Shown: positions 32,566-42,962 of the stretch, in pieces
Position numbering within the stretch: the first letter of the stretch is position 1
Layout of the letters: each line of letters starts with the position of its first letter
Origin: Cylicocyclus nassatus
Lineage: Eukaryota; Nematoda; Chromadorea; Rhabditida; Strongylidae
Assembly: GCA_958299035.1 (NCBI GenBank)
Contig: CATQJL010000112.1
Location: 5,006,123 to 5,070,122 of the forward strand
Length of the DNA stretch: 64,000 nucleotides
Direction of reading: 5' to 3'
The notes under the pieces: generated by a model
What the model was told of the DNA's origin: nothing
Databases searched by the model: none
The model's input: the letters and a program-made list of their open reading frames with translations, nothing else
Made by a program: the position numbers and the translations under genes

Positions 32566-34140
32566 AATGTCATCCCTGCCTTATCGATCCCACTTCTGCA
32601 AAAACCAAAAATCTTCTGTTTCAACAGTTTCGCTAGGTAAGCGCGCGAATTCAAACTTGCCCCGAAATAAACAAAAACACTTTCTTTACAGCGAAGAGAA
32701 AATGAGATGACACCAAAATTGGTGTATAGATGGTCAATAGGAAGTTAGGATTATGTGCGAAAAGTTATGAAAAAATTATGTGAACTGAAGGCGTGGCAAA
32801 CTTTTTTCGGAGTAGGTGGCTTTCTAGCCACCTGGACAGCCACCTGAGGTGGCTGTAAGAAGAAAAAGTCATGAATTTTCCTTCCTTCCATAATTTTTTC
32901 ATTTGTTTGACATAACTTTTTTCTACATCAAAAATCCTACAACTGAATTCTTGAATTTCCCTAAACCCCCCTCTTCCCTGCTTAGTTATAGCCCGCCAAA
33001 TATTTTATATGGCGGCGGCAAGCCTGCTCCAAGCGCGCAAGGGAAGATACGGACTTTTTCAGTTCCTTTCAGTTTGTTCAATGTTTTTTATGTTTTGTTC
33101 CATTATTTTTCGTTTTTACCCATTCATGATCGCGTCATAGGTGAGTCTTCTTGTGGCGAGGTCTACGGGGACTTAGTTTTTGAAAAATTGAAAAAGCCAC
33201 CTCAAGCCGAGCCCTGGTCCACATTCCTGAAGAGGCCAACGTCCCATTCTTGCAAACATCTGCCATTACTTCTGCAGTCGCCCGCCACACGTCGAGCTGG
33301 CAATAAAGTGCATTTCGTCACGCTACTCGTATACTGGCTCATTCGTAACTTTTTCTTCAACATTCTTATCGCCAGAAAAACTGAAGGAGAACTAGAGGGC
33401 GCTTCAGGATTTATGTTGTTCAAGACAGGTTTGTGTCAAATGTCATGCTTGCGAAGGACATTGAACTTCTTTTATTTTTTGCACTTCTAAGCCCTTGTGC
33501 AATGCTTGTATCTAAGCCGCAAACAAAACCTGTTCTCAGCTGTAAGTAATTGAGAATTGTGGCTCATCGTTTTACGACAAACCAGTTCAATGGGAGACTG
33601 CTTCTAAAATCATTGTTTTTACCGAAATTGCTCTCAGTATTTTTGTGGGCTCATAAAGGTAATTAGAATCTCGCGATAGCGGCTACAGATGAACTGATGA
33701 CCGCTGCGAAAGCTGTTTGTTCCCGGTCATCCTCAGCTTTCACCAAACTCCTGGAATTTATTTTAGTATTCTCATTGTTTATAAAATGCCATAAATTATC
33801 AGTTCTCATGTATCTGTTCAACAATCAATGTCAATTTTTTTTGGTGTGCGATGGAATCTCGCACGTGGGGGGGGGGGGGGGGGATAGCGGAGGAGATAGC
33901 GGTCCAAATATGGAATTCCTTAATGTTCGTTCCATCAGTGGTACGCTAATAAGAGAAATATTGCATTAATACAATAGCTGTGAACAGCATTGACATCGCT
34001 TAAGATACCACAACATGCATAAATATTGATAAGAGCAATTCTGCAAAATATCTCAAAAAATCTCCGAAAAATCCTCTTTATGCATAGTGGCTGTCTTTTT
34101 TGCGGTGTCGTCTCTTTGAGCAGCAACCAAGATGTTAAGA
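32566..34140. other. repeat-rich stretch with an 18-base G run
   Basis: It contains a local GGTGGCT/AGCCACC hairpin near 32814-32860, an inverted copy of the GGGCTCGGC family at 33203, and a G homopolymer at about 33866-33882. A 195-codon plus-strand open frame (32903-33490) crosses these repeats. A piece of it, about 33280-33427, has an acceptor (CTTCTGCAG) and a donor (ACAG then GTTTGT) and a hydrophobic VHFVTLLVYWLIRNFFFN segment. I do not trust it as a gene. Confidence 0.4.
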
Positions 34141-34151
34141 TGCTATTTATT

Positions 34152-34195
34152 CAACCGGCCAACGTTTCGGCTTTTTCGCCTTCGTCAGAGCCTGG
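34152..34195 (-). ncRNA. hammerhead-ribozyme-like core at the 3' end of a Penelope-like element
   Basis: The minus strand reads CTGACGA, a short hairpin AGGC-GAAAAA-GCC, GAAAC, a small loop and GTT. This is the hammerhead order CUGANGA, stem II, GAAAC, stem III, UH. Penelope-like elements are known to carry such motifs in their pseudo-LTRs, and this one lies downstream of the GIY-YIG frame, as expected. Stem I does not pair well here, so self-cleavage is doubtful. Confidence 0.55.
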
Positions 34196-34403
34196 AAAGT
34201 CGAATGTATAAGTGACGCATCCACTCAGACGTCAACATCAAAGCTCAAGATATCATTCAATCCATGACCAGTACGAAAGCCAAGATAGATTAACGGACTG
34301 CCAGAACTCACCTTAGATGACACAACAGGAGGCGCATTGACCACCGAATGTGGGATATGTACCTCTACCTCTTTTTGTAGCAGCCGTGTGACCTGACCTC
34401 ATA

Positions 34404-36115
34404 TCAAAACCTGCAGATGGATTGATATGGCGCGAGTTCATTAGTTACCGCCAGGCACTCTTCCTTCCGGTTCATTTTTGGACTCTTGGCGTTTATCCAG
34501 AAGGCTTCCACAGTTTTGCGCGCCAGCAGTTCGGGCTCGTAGGTCAGTATCTTGACTCCGATTTGTACCTCGGCGCTTTCATGCTGCACAATGCGATGAC
34601 TACTTAAGGATGTTCATGATTTTAACTTATGCAACCCGTCCAGGTATTCCTTAATGCGTGAGCAGAGAGGGCGGCCTGTTTCTCCTATGTATGTCTCACC
34701 ACATGATAGGCATGTGATGAGATACACTACTCCCGAAATCATACAGTCGCCCTCCTTACCGTATGGACACTTTACACAATTAGCCGTCAAGCATGTGCGA
34801 TCGTATAATCGATTCCGGACCAGTCGCCGTTTCAGATTGGGCGGCGGAATATCGATCACCCTAACGCTGTCTTGCAAACCCGCCTGGTATACGCAGCGCC
34901 GCACCGCAGTGCTAATTTCGTCCGAGACGAACGGCAAGCAAAACGCGATTTTTGTTAGTGACGTATCCAGGAACTCAGACAATGGCATCGGGAAGTTCGC
35001 GGCCTCAAAGCGTGCTACATGGCGTGCCGCGGCCATTAAAATTTCAGCCGCGCACGCCGCGGCCCATGTACATTGTACCGGGAACGCAGCGGCCAAAGTT
35101 AAAATTGGAAAGAGCTTATCGGAAGAGTCGCGGCCCAATCACTTCACTCGGCGTGCCGCGGGCCTTATCAAAGGCCCCATTTCTTACACGCTGTAGCTTA
35201 AGACGCAACCCGCGTGAGGTACGCCGCAGCGATGGGGCTACCCTAAGTGTTCGTAGGCCTGGTAATCGCCTCTCGGATTGGGTTGTGTTGACAGTCGAGT
35301 TTATATGCTCACGAAACAAACAGCAATCGGTTGTGTTATCGACGTCAGTAGAAGATGTCGACAGATTGACCCAACAAGTTGCTCAATTTGTACTCAGTTG
35401 TTGTCATGAAAGACAGGCCAAAATTTTTTCACTCTTGTACGCCTCACAAGCATGCTAATCGGGTCAACTATCGGCCGCTTATAGGATGCGCCGCGGTCAC
35501 TTATCGGGTCCGATATCGGTTTATACCGGGCAGCTCGCGGCATGGATGATTGGTGGCCGAGTAAGCACCCGCGAACTTCCCGATGCAATTGTCTGAGAAG
35601 CTGGTACTGGCTCTACGGCCTGCTAATCCGTGTGGGTTGAAAGCAGGCTCTGCACTAGCATACCCATTAGACTTGGCTACTCGATAAGCTAAATCTATAG
35701 AGTAAATACGTTCTTGGATACCCGAAGAAACTTTTGCTGCTGTCCGATACATATTACCTATAATCGCCCTTTCAAGCTTTCTGGGGTGCGCGGATAGATA
35801 ATGTACCAGTATATTTTTACAGCTGGGTTTGCGGTACCATTTTGTCTTATATTCCCCACCCGTCAGGCATACTTGTACGCTCAAGAACGGTAGCCAGTTT
35901 TCATGTGGTGTTTCCCGTGTGGACTTAATGTTTGCGAATTGCTGATTGAGGAGATTGAAGCATACATCAATCTCGGCTTGGGTGGGACAGATTATGCAGC
36001 AATCATCGATGTAGCGACAATACAGCAATGGCTTTATAATAAGCACGGGCTCTTCCACTTTGGACATGAAGACGATGGCTAGCGTTGGAGCTAAACGTTG
36101 TCCCATAGCCAAATA
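34404..36115 (-). pseudogene. decayed Penelope-like retroelement, RT plus GIY-YIG endonuclease
   Basis: From 36112 down, the frame starts inside the reverse transcriptase (MAMGQRLAPTLAIVFM, the GxP-like block). It contains the active-site box LLYCRYIDDCCI and the WYRKPSCKN block typical of these elements. After broken frames at about 35590-35140, the endonuclease region reads LCLTANCVKCPYG-like zinc-binding cysteines, GVVYLITCLSCGETYIGETG (the GIY-YIG signature) and RPLCSRIKEYLDG. A frameshift near 34600 moves the end of the domain to another frame (34595-34404: SAEVQIGVKILTYEPELLAR). The 5' part, including the first RT motifs, is missing. The element is dead. Confidence 0.85.
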
Positions 36116-36606
36116 TATTCGAACTGCACTAAATCAGCTTCAAAGAGTATATGGAAAATCTGTTTGTGCACGGCAAACGACAACCTCAAAAAAATTGTAA
36201 ATGATCTTTTACCGTCTTAACTGAATTCATTTAAAGAAAGTATAAACAGTTTTCTTTCCGTAGCCGTTGTTTGCCCTTGAAACCGCTCTAACATAGACGG
36301 ATCATCATTAGAACCTTCATTGCGGTCACGGCGCAAGTTCTTGCTTAGTTCACCTTCTCTTCTTCTATAGTGGAATTGTACAGCTACGTGGCTTTTTTGT
36401 CTTTCAAACTGCTTCGCTGTATGAGCCGTAATATTAAGGGAAAAGTACACATGGAAAGTTGGCTGAAATAAAATGTTGCGCATCCAAGACCCTTGCCTTT
36501 TGAAGAAATGAGACTCACGAAGTTTAAGTGCTCTAGACTAATGACGAAATTGAGCGATAATTCACTGACTGCGTATGGTTACAATAATATTTCAAACTTT
36601 TATTAG

Positions 36607-36821
36607 CCTTGCAAAAAATCTTCGAAATATACCCCTGCTGATTGAAATTCTTGAGACTTTGCCATCGACATTAGAGAGCGTGACCAGCGCCACCTCTAAT
36701 GAAAGAGAAAAAGTAAGTTCACGCGTATTCTGTGTTTCGTCCCTTCCTTTAGACGGAGTTTGCAATTTGTAGGCGCTCTCCGGGACTTCTCAGTAAGGAG
36801 AGAAGGCCTGGAGTGATTTGA
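36607..36821 (+). CDS. two candidate terminal exons, unrecognised
   Basis: Exon 36607-36712 (acceptor TTTTATTAG, donor AAA then GTAAGT) reads LAKNLRNIPLLIEILETLPS and continues to SNEREK. It joins in phase 0 to exon 36753-36821 (acceptor CTTCCTTTAG), giving TEFAICRRSPGLLSKERRPG, then VI and a stop. Both borders are good, so this may be the 3' end of a gene. Upstream exons were not found, because the Penelope-like remnant lies just to the left. It could be a gene fragment. Confidence 0.35.
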
Positions 36822-37104
36822 TTTCGAAAAGTGTTTTTTTTCTTGAAAAATAGAAAAACTCATCTTCTCTTCTGCAACCTTCTTTAATCAGACGATCCGC
36901 GCGTATTTGTGAAGTTTGTTTGAAATGAGCTTGTCTACTCTGGTTCAATTTCATTGAAGTTATTTATGACAAACTTATCATTTGTATCAATTTTTCCTTA
37001 CTTTCATTGTTGTGGATTGGTTGAGAATGAAAAGGAACGTTATTGTTTATTTGAATCGAATACCTGTCAAATTTTGGAAGAAAAAATTGAATATATTGTA
37101 TTTA

Positions 37105-37320
37105 CCGTAATTTCACGCGTGTAAGGCGCGGGGATTTTTTTTGCAAAATCGACAAGCCCAGACAAGCCAAAGGACTCTACAACCAAAGGACCCTATAGCG
37201 TGCTGTATATTGCTTGAGAGAATCGTGCGATGTAAGGATTTCTTTCCGGAATACAGTAAAGCGGCTGAGCGGCTCGCTTGGAAATTCGAAAAAGTGCGCC
37301 TTATACTCGCGATATTAGGG
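37105..37320. mobile_element. TA-flanked MITE (CCGTAATTTCACGCG ends)
   Basis: The left end CCGTAATTTCACGCGTGTAA pairs with the inverse of the right end (AAGGCGC, TTATACTCGCGATATTAGGG), with mismatches. TA lies at 37103-37104 and 37321-37322. Ends of the type CCGTATTTxxTCGxGTATAAGGCGCA are common in Tc1/pogo-related MITEs. The small open frames inside are not coding. Confidence 0.65.
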
Positions 37321-37322
37321 TA

Positions 37323-38218
37323 CATCAAATAAACGGGTTTCTGTGCAGGCATTTGAATAAAGGAGATGTTATCGTATGAATATCACACTCATTTGTCAAG
37401 TATACATATTCTTGAGTTGTGTGATTTTTAGCACAAATTAGAATATGTACATGTTCGAGCTTTCTGATTCCTATATACATTGTCACTTTTTTTTAATATT
37501 CAAAAAGATATTCCATGTAAAATGTATGAATCTTTCAACATAAAATAAAATAATGAGTTTAATTGTATAGTCTTCTAGTTATGTTATTGTTTATAATTTC
37601 AATAATCACATCAAGGTAGTTAGATTGGTATATATCTTTGTTATTATAAATGTTCACAATTGAGCCATCTATAGCGTCTTCGTCTATGTTATGGATAAGT
37701 AATAAATCGTCCATACAGTTATAAGGAAGCATTCGAATCTATTGTCATTATTTTGGATAGAATATATATATATTCATACCGTAAGAGTGTAAGATCGATA
37801 GATAATAGTGGGCTGATTGTTACCTCTTTGAGGAACACCAACTTCTTGTTTAAAACTGTGTTCACTGAACGTTCACTTGTTTATTATGTATTTTTTATTT
37901 GTATTGTTGAAGCATAATCTAAGAAGTTCTGTTATACCAGATTTTATGGTGTCATGTGGTAGACTAATAAATTTTGGTAAAATCGGCTGAGTGAATTTTC
38001 ATATTTTCCAGGTTGATATTCGTTGAATTTTCACTAATGTTGATGTTATCTACAGACCAGTAGCTGTGAAAGTTATGGTTCCTGTTTCTTATGGCTTGCA
38101 TATGTTTTTCGAAATGATGTTTGGCAAATGTGGGAAGTGTTTTCATTTCAAGTACCAAAGTTTTGATGTTATTGTGTGTAGCACCAGTTACGAATCTGAA
38201 TTCAACAGGTGTTCTACG
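37323..38218. other. AT-rich intergenic sequence, nothing recognised
   Basis: No exon-like blocks and no clear repeats. The minus-strand open frame at 37964-38476 runs through the MITE at 38221 and is not credible as a gene. Confidence 0.4.
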
Positions 38219-38220
38219 TA

Positions 38221-38387
38221 CAGGGCTCCTAAATTGCAGAGTCATTTGCACCAGCGGTCGCGCGACCGCGTCGCGCCCGGGCATCAATGGCGCCGCCTCG
38301 ATCGATGGCGGCGGCGCCGGCAAAAGCACGGGCGCGACGCGCTCGCGCGACCGCTGGTGCAAACGACTCTGCAATTTAGGAGCCCTG
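38221..38387. mobile_element. GC-rich TA-flanked MITE with long inverted ends
   Basis: CAGGGCTCCTAAATTGCAGA on the left is matched by its near-exact inverse on the right, ending GGAGCCCTG. The inverted ends extend about 45 bp through GCACCAGCGGTCGCGCGA. TA is present at 38219-38220 and 38388-38389. The centre is very GC-rich. Confidence 0.8.
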
Positions 38388-38389
38388 TA

Positions 38390-39305
38390 ATTTAGGAACT
38401 GCATATAAAAGAGAATTATAGTTGATTTGTTGTGTTGCAGTTTGTTGTTTTTGCAAGGTGGTTTATGTCTGTCCATGTATCTGTATTTTCTGTTGTATAT
38501 GTCATGTATGATATTAGGAGAAAATTGTGTTTTGTATTTTCTTATATAGTTATGCCTAATTAGTTAATTGGGTATAGAGTTTAATGCACATGAATCTATA
38601 ATCATTATTACCTATCTTATTGACACATTACAAAATTACTTTGTATTTCCATGGAATACTCGCAATCGTAACTGTAGTTTTGTCTGCTTTTTAGTCTTGT
38701 TCGATTAACAAGTGGCTTGAGTTCATGGAAATAAATTCATGGAAGAAAATGTTTAATGTTTGAGAACGTTAATAATCTTATGAAAGGAAGCGCTTTGATG
38801 TTTGAATGTTCTTTATTGCTTAATTCGTATTTCTTGTATGTCATCCGTATTTTCTGCTGTATATATGTCATACGTGATATTAAGAGAGAATTTATGTTTG
38901 TATTTTCTAGTACAGTCATGCCTATCGAATCTACAATGAATTCTACGGACAAACTAATTTGTTAAAGTACTTCTTTTTCATTGGTACCTTTTTGAATTCT
39001 ATAATGGTGCCTCTATTCATTATAGATTCCAAATGTTTATCTTTAACGACATTTGTATCTCCTGTAACAATATGTCCAGGGTCATTTAAACATGCTCTTT
39101 CATATCTGTTTCAACACGCTTTTCTATAAAGTATTTGTTTTAGTTTATTTGTGTCTAGTCTAGTAAGAAAATTTCTTGTGATATTGTGTTTCATACTGTA
39201 TACCAGTCAGCAAGGAATTGTAAACAGTGTTCTTGGTTTTCAGGAGTTTTTGATTTATGTGTTTTGTAACTTTGTTCTTCAATGATCTAGTATATTATGA
39301 TGTAA
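38390..39305. other. AT-rich intergenic sequence, nothing recognised
   Basis: Internally repetitive (two related TTCTGTTGTATATGTCAT-like blocks near 38490 and 38850) but without coding signal. Confidence 0.4.
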
Positions 39306-39470
39306 CCTTTGAACTGGCTTGGCTTCGGGAAGGCGGGGTTTTGTGACGTAATCAAGGCCGCTCGCGCTCGCGACGCACCTGCGTCTGTTTCGCGTGAGTG
39401 CTCTCTGAACACTAGTTAGCCTTAATTAGGTCACGGAGCCCCGCCTTGAAGCCAAGCCAGTTGAATCAAA
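39304..39470. mobile_element. MITE family M, copy 1
   Basis: The ends TTTGAACTGGCTTGGCTTC and, inverted, GAAGCCAAGCCAGTTGAATC continue inward into GGCGGGG...GTGACxTAAT on both sides. The core is GC-rich and unrelated between copies. The same ends occur at 40430 and 41268. Confidence 0.75.
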
Positions 39471-39661
39471 TGGCAGTTCGTCATGACAGTGATAATTTTT
39501 GGAATTTGTTTGTCTTTTTTGTTAATGTTAAACATGAACCTACATAAGATGCTTAATGTAGCTGTCTTTACATTTTTTTCTAAGTTGCTCAAAAATGCAG
39601 AAATTGCAGGAAATGCAAAAATTAAGAATGTTTTAAATATGACTGCACCAATAAACTCCTT

Positions 39662-40077
39662 TTATTCCCTCTCTGCTGAAATATAATAGTTGAGTGCGAC
39701 AGCTACCGATGGAGAGGCACACCGTTTATGCTTTTTTAACTTCAGCCCTTTGTATACACACAAGGTATTTATAAGATTGCTTTATGACTCACTTTCGCTC
39801 AGTATTACTCACAATTAGGATCACTTTCTGCACTATGGTTTGACATCAAACTTCTAGGGCAACTCTTATCTTTACTAGCACTTCTTTCGATTTCGTCCGA
39901 AACCTTCGTTCCTTTCAAAATTTTACGATGATCATAAACGCTCTGGAGGCCTTTCCTTGAATACCGCCCAAGATGATACTCATGCATCAGCCATCCATGG
40001 TCGTAAGCCATTATTTTTTCAATAAGCTGCACTTTTAAAAGAACATTGCTTGCACTCAAACGAGATGACGAAGATTC
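39662..40077 (-). CDS. candidate terminal exons, unrecognised
   Basis: Exon 40077-39813 follows an AGCTAGCAG-type acceptor and ends before GTGAGTAA. It reads ESSSSRLSASNVLLKVQLIE, then KIMAYDHGWLMHEYHLGRYS and a basic serine-rich tail. Spliced to 39675-39662 (acceptor ATATTTCAG), it ends after SERE, with AATAAA overlapping the stop. Without splicing it ends at 39805. The conserved look of the MAYDHGWLMHEYHLGRYS block suggests a real gene whose 5' exons I could not place. The exon-like block at 40983-41230 on the same strand may belong to it. Confidence 0.4.
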
Positions 40078-40429
40078 CTGCTAGCTTTCTATTCTCAGCA
40101 AAAGTCAAAGCAAGATTCCCATAAACGCAAGCGCAAATCCCGCTGAAAACAAACAACGCCCTTCCACATAACCTTGAATTACCAGTTTTGAATCGTTACG
40201 TTGAACTTGATAAGTCTTGATGTGAAGTAAGTGTAAAGTTATAGAGATTCGAGAACCCCTTTTCTGTTTTGTTTATCATTTGAAAATTATTTATCTATCA
40301 TTAATTCTTTGAAATTCTGTCATACTTGTCTAAAATATGCAATGATTTTATACCTTTGAGTAATGTAATGCGTAATCAGATAAACAAATGAACCCTGCAA
40401 CTTACATCTCTTTTAATCCTGTATATACC

Positions 40430-40606
40430 TGATTCAACTGGCCTGGCGGTTGAAAGGAGGGGCTTCGTGATCTAATTGAGGCTATAGCCTATAGGTACCT
40501 ATAGGTAATAATCAGAGAGCGGGAAAGGCGCAGACTGCGTCGCTGGCGAGCGGCCCTGATTGGGTCACAAAGCCCCCCTTCCAGCCGCCAAGCCAGTTAA
40601 ATTAAA
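40430..40606. mobile_element. MITE family M, copy 2
   Basis: Ends GATTCAACTGGCCTGGCGG and, inverted, CCGCCAAGCCAGTTAAATT; the inner arms GGGGCTTCGTGAxCTAATT and GGGTCACAAAGCCCCC also pair. Same family as 39304 and 41268. Confidence 0.75.
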
Positions 40607-40982
40607 GGTCACTCTATTTTTTATTCAGTGTCATCCCCATGTTCTGCGAAGTTCACGACCGAGAATGTCTATCAAGGCTTAGCAGGGCGATAATCGCGAA
40701 TGTCAGACTTTGCTGAACAAGGTCTCCGTAATCCTTACTAATCCTTCTTGTAGATTGCGAAAGTCAAAAAAGAATATGACTCATCACAAATCTATGGAGC
40801 CGCTTTGAATATCTAAACGTATTGGCTTTCGTAGTTCCTAAATAGATATGCTGCAGCTAGCTGTCCTAAATGGGGAGTAATTGGATTTATCCCTTTCGTG
40901 ATTCTCAGATATTCTGCAGCTAGCTGTTCTAAATACCGCGATATAAAAAGTTTATAGGAACACTCCGAGAGTGCCAACCTCC

Positions 40983-41230
40983 TCAAAGCAAAGCACTTGA
41001 AAGATAATCACAATTGCCCTCATTTAATGACTCGGTCTGTCTAATTGCACTAGTTTCCAAATCTGCACTGGCATGCATGCACAAGCCAGAGTACAACGCT
41101 TTTTCTTTCTTAGTGCAACTAGCTTTGCGTTGCTTTTTTTGTCCCACTGTTTCTTCAGACGTAATGGGCTCTAACGACACCGTCTCGGATGCAGATTTCA
41201 CAGTGCATTCCTTACAAACTTGGTAAACAC
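40983..41230 (-). CDS. candidate exon, unrecognised
   Basis: An AGAGTCCTCAG acceptor precedes an open block (first two bases complete a codon) reading VYQVCKECTVKSASETVSLE, then PITSEETVGQKKQRKASCTK and a Glu/Ser-rich remainder to a stop at 40983. The composition looks like a real disordered protein segment. No donor in the block joins in phase to the exon at 40077, so the link is not established. Confidence 0.3.
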
Positions 41231-41267
41231 CTGAGGACTCTACTTTCCCTCTTCTTCCCGAGTTATA

Positions 41268-41436
41268 CCCAATTCAATTGGCTTGGCGGCTGGCAGGCGG
41301 GATCGTGACCTAATTTAAGGCTAGGTAATGATCAGAACGCACGCGCGAGAGACACACAAACTGTGAAGCGGGCGCGAGCGACCTCAGTTGGGTCACAAAG
41401 CCCAGTCTTCCGGCCGCCAAGCCGCTTGAATTAAAG
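41268..41436. mobile_element. MITE family M, copy 3
   Basis: Ends AATTCAATTGGCTTGGCGGC and, inverted, GCCGCCAAGCCGCTTGAATT, with GTGACCTAATTTAAGGC facing GGGTCAC inside. The flanks GTTATAC and GTTACAC may be a decayed 7-bp duplication. Confidence 0.75.
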
Positions 41437-41439
41437 GGT

Positions 41440-42956
41440 TACACTCGCGGTCCTGAAGCGAAAACCTGCGACTCGAATACCGCCAAAAGAAGATTTCAAA
41501 GTTATTGCAGTGTTCCATCGATTTTTATCCATTTTTTTTTGCATTTGCTAGTTCAGTTTCGTTTCTTCTTTTTCTTTATCTTTGCTTTAATAATTTTCAC
41601 TTTTACTGTGGCACAGGGGACAACCATCACTTTTCAGGCACCATCTCCAGAGTGTCAAAGGTATCATACATTCTGTGACTGACTCGAAGACGCATTGCAG
41701 GAAAGGTTTGACTTGCTCTCTCCTGTTTTCAAGAGGCAAATTCATGGATTGGATAGATCACAAGTACAATCTTTTCTTAATCACACAGTCAAGCTTGTTT
41801 TTTTTTATTTTTCTTTTGGCCTGCAAACGGTTCCGGGTTCCTTATTCACAGAATGAAGTTTCCTTTATCTGGTGCAATTGCACGTGAGGTCTTGAAGATG
41901 ACTTTAAACTCCACATGCGTTGAAAAGTTAGCGTGCTGTCATAAAATAAACGCTAATGGGGTTTTATGGGACTTCAAATAGCGGGGGAGTGGAAACTCAT
42001 TATGAGAGCGTTATGGCTGTCGGTAATTCTCCGCGGGGGTGCACACGGGTGCCTGTACATTCCAGAATTACGTCATCGCGCAATCGGTTTGCCTCTGTTC
42101 GGGAGAGAGACACGGCTGACTCAGTTGCTATCGGCTTATCGGAACGGTCGGCGCTATTTTCTTGTTCTCTTCCCCTGATACGAGAAATGATTCACTTTCG
42201 TTCTGTCAGTAGTAAAAATTTCAATCGCGATGATCTTCTATGCAATCTACCTCAATCTTTGGTCGATTAGTTTTGATTTTGGCGCGTTTTTCCCTCGATT
42301 ATACGCCCGCTCCTAATCGGTTGAGTGCCATCTGCGCTACTTGCTGTTTTTTGACGTACGGGGTTTTTCCACCGACCTTTCTATCTTCGGCTGCTTCGCA
42401 ACATATGCAGTAATTCATTGCAGATTATTCTTTGGCTCTTGCTGCACGCGAAATATGTTGAACAAACAAGGGGATGCCCTTACTAGGAGGTATACAATTA
42501 CACTAGGTTTTCTCCTTATTGTTGGCATATGTTGCACTATTTCTGCTCGTATCTTTGCATTCTTAATTTGAACATGGCTGAAGAATTTGTATTGGTTAGT
42601 AAGGGCATCCCTCCAAAAATTATTTAACAGAAAACCTCGGTTTGTTTTATGGCATGAGTTCTCTCGTTTTTTTAAAGATGCCATTTATGTTATTTATCAT
42701 GTTTATTTCCTCCATATAATAGGCTAACGAGACGCACTATCGATTGCGAAGCGAAAATTTGGAGGTTGCTCGTACGCCACACGCACACAAAGACCAATCT
42801 TTTCTCTCGGACATCATCATCCGTTTCGACATCACGCCCTTTTCGCTTGACATCTGAAAAAGCTTCGTTTCGTTGTCATTCATCGAACGAGCGCTTACTC
42901 ATCGTCCATTCTTTCAACATCCTTTCCATGAAGTGGCTCCTTTAATTCCTTAGTTC
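41440..42956. other. upstream region of the transgelin gene
   Basis: No exon passes border and phase checks here. A small inverted-repeat element at about 42470-42613 has AGGGGATGCCCTTACTA at one end and TTAGTAAGGGCATCCCT at the other. The stretch right before the gene (42720-42956) should hold its promoter. Confidence 0.45.
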
Positions 42957-42962
42957 CAGATA
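42957..42962 (+). promoter_or_regulatory. acceptor 3 bp before the transgelin ATG (likely spliced-leader site)
   Basis: TTAGTTCCAG ends at 42959 and the ATG is at 42963. An acceptor three bases before a start codon is the usual arrangement for spliced-leader addition in nematodes. Confidence 0.55.

Noticed and set aside
32903..33490. 195-codon plus-strand open frame
   Set aside because: It runs through repeat ends and low-complexity sequence, has no domain, and its composition changes along its length.
34654..35458. long plus-strand frames of 168-180 codons
   Set aside because: They are antisense to the GIY-YIG and RT frames of the Penelope-like element, which carry real motifs.
37964..38476. 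170-codon minus-strand frame
   Set aside because: Its central part is the GC-rich MITE at 38221-38387, so the frame is an accident of the insertion.
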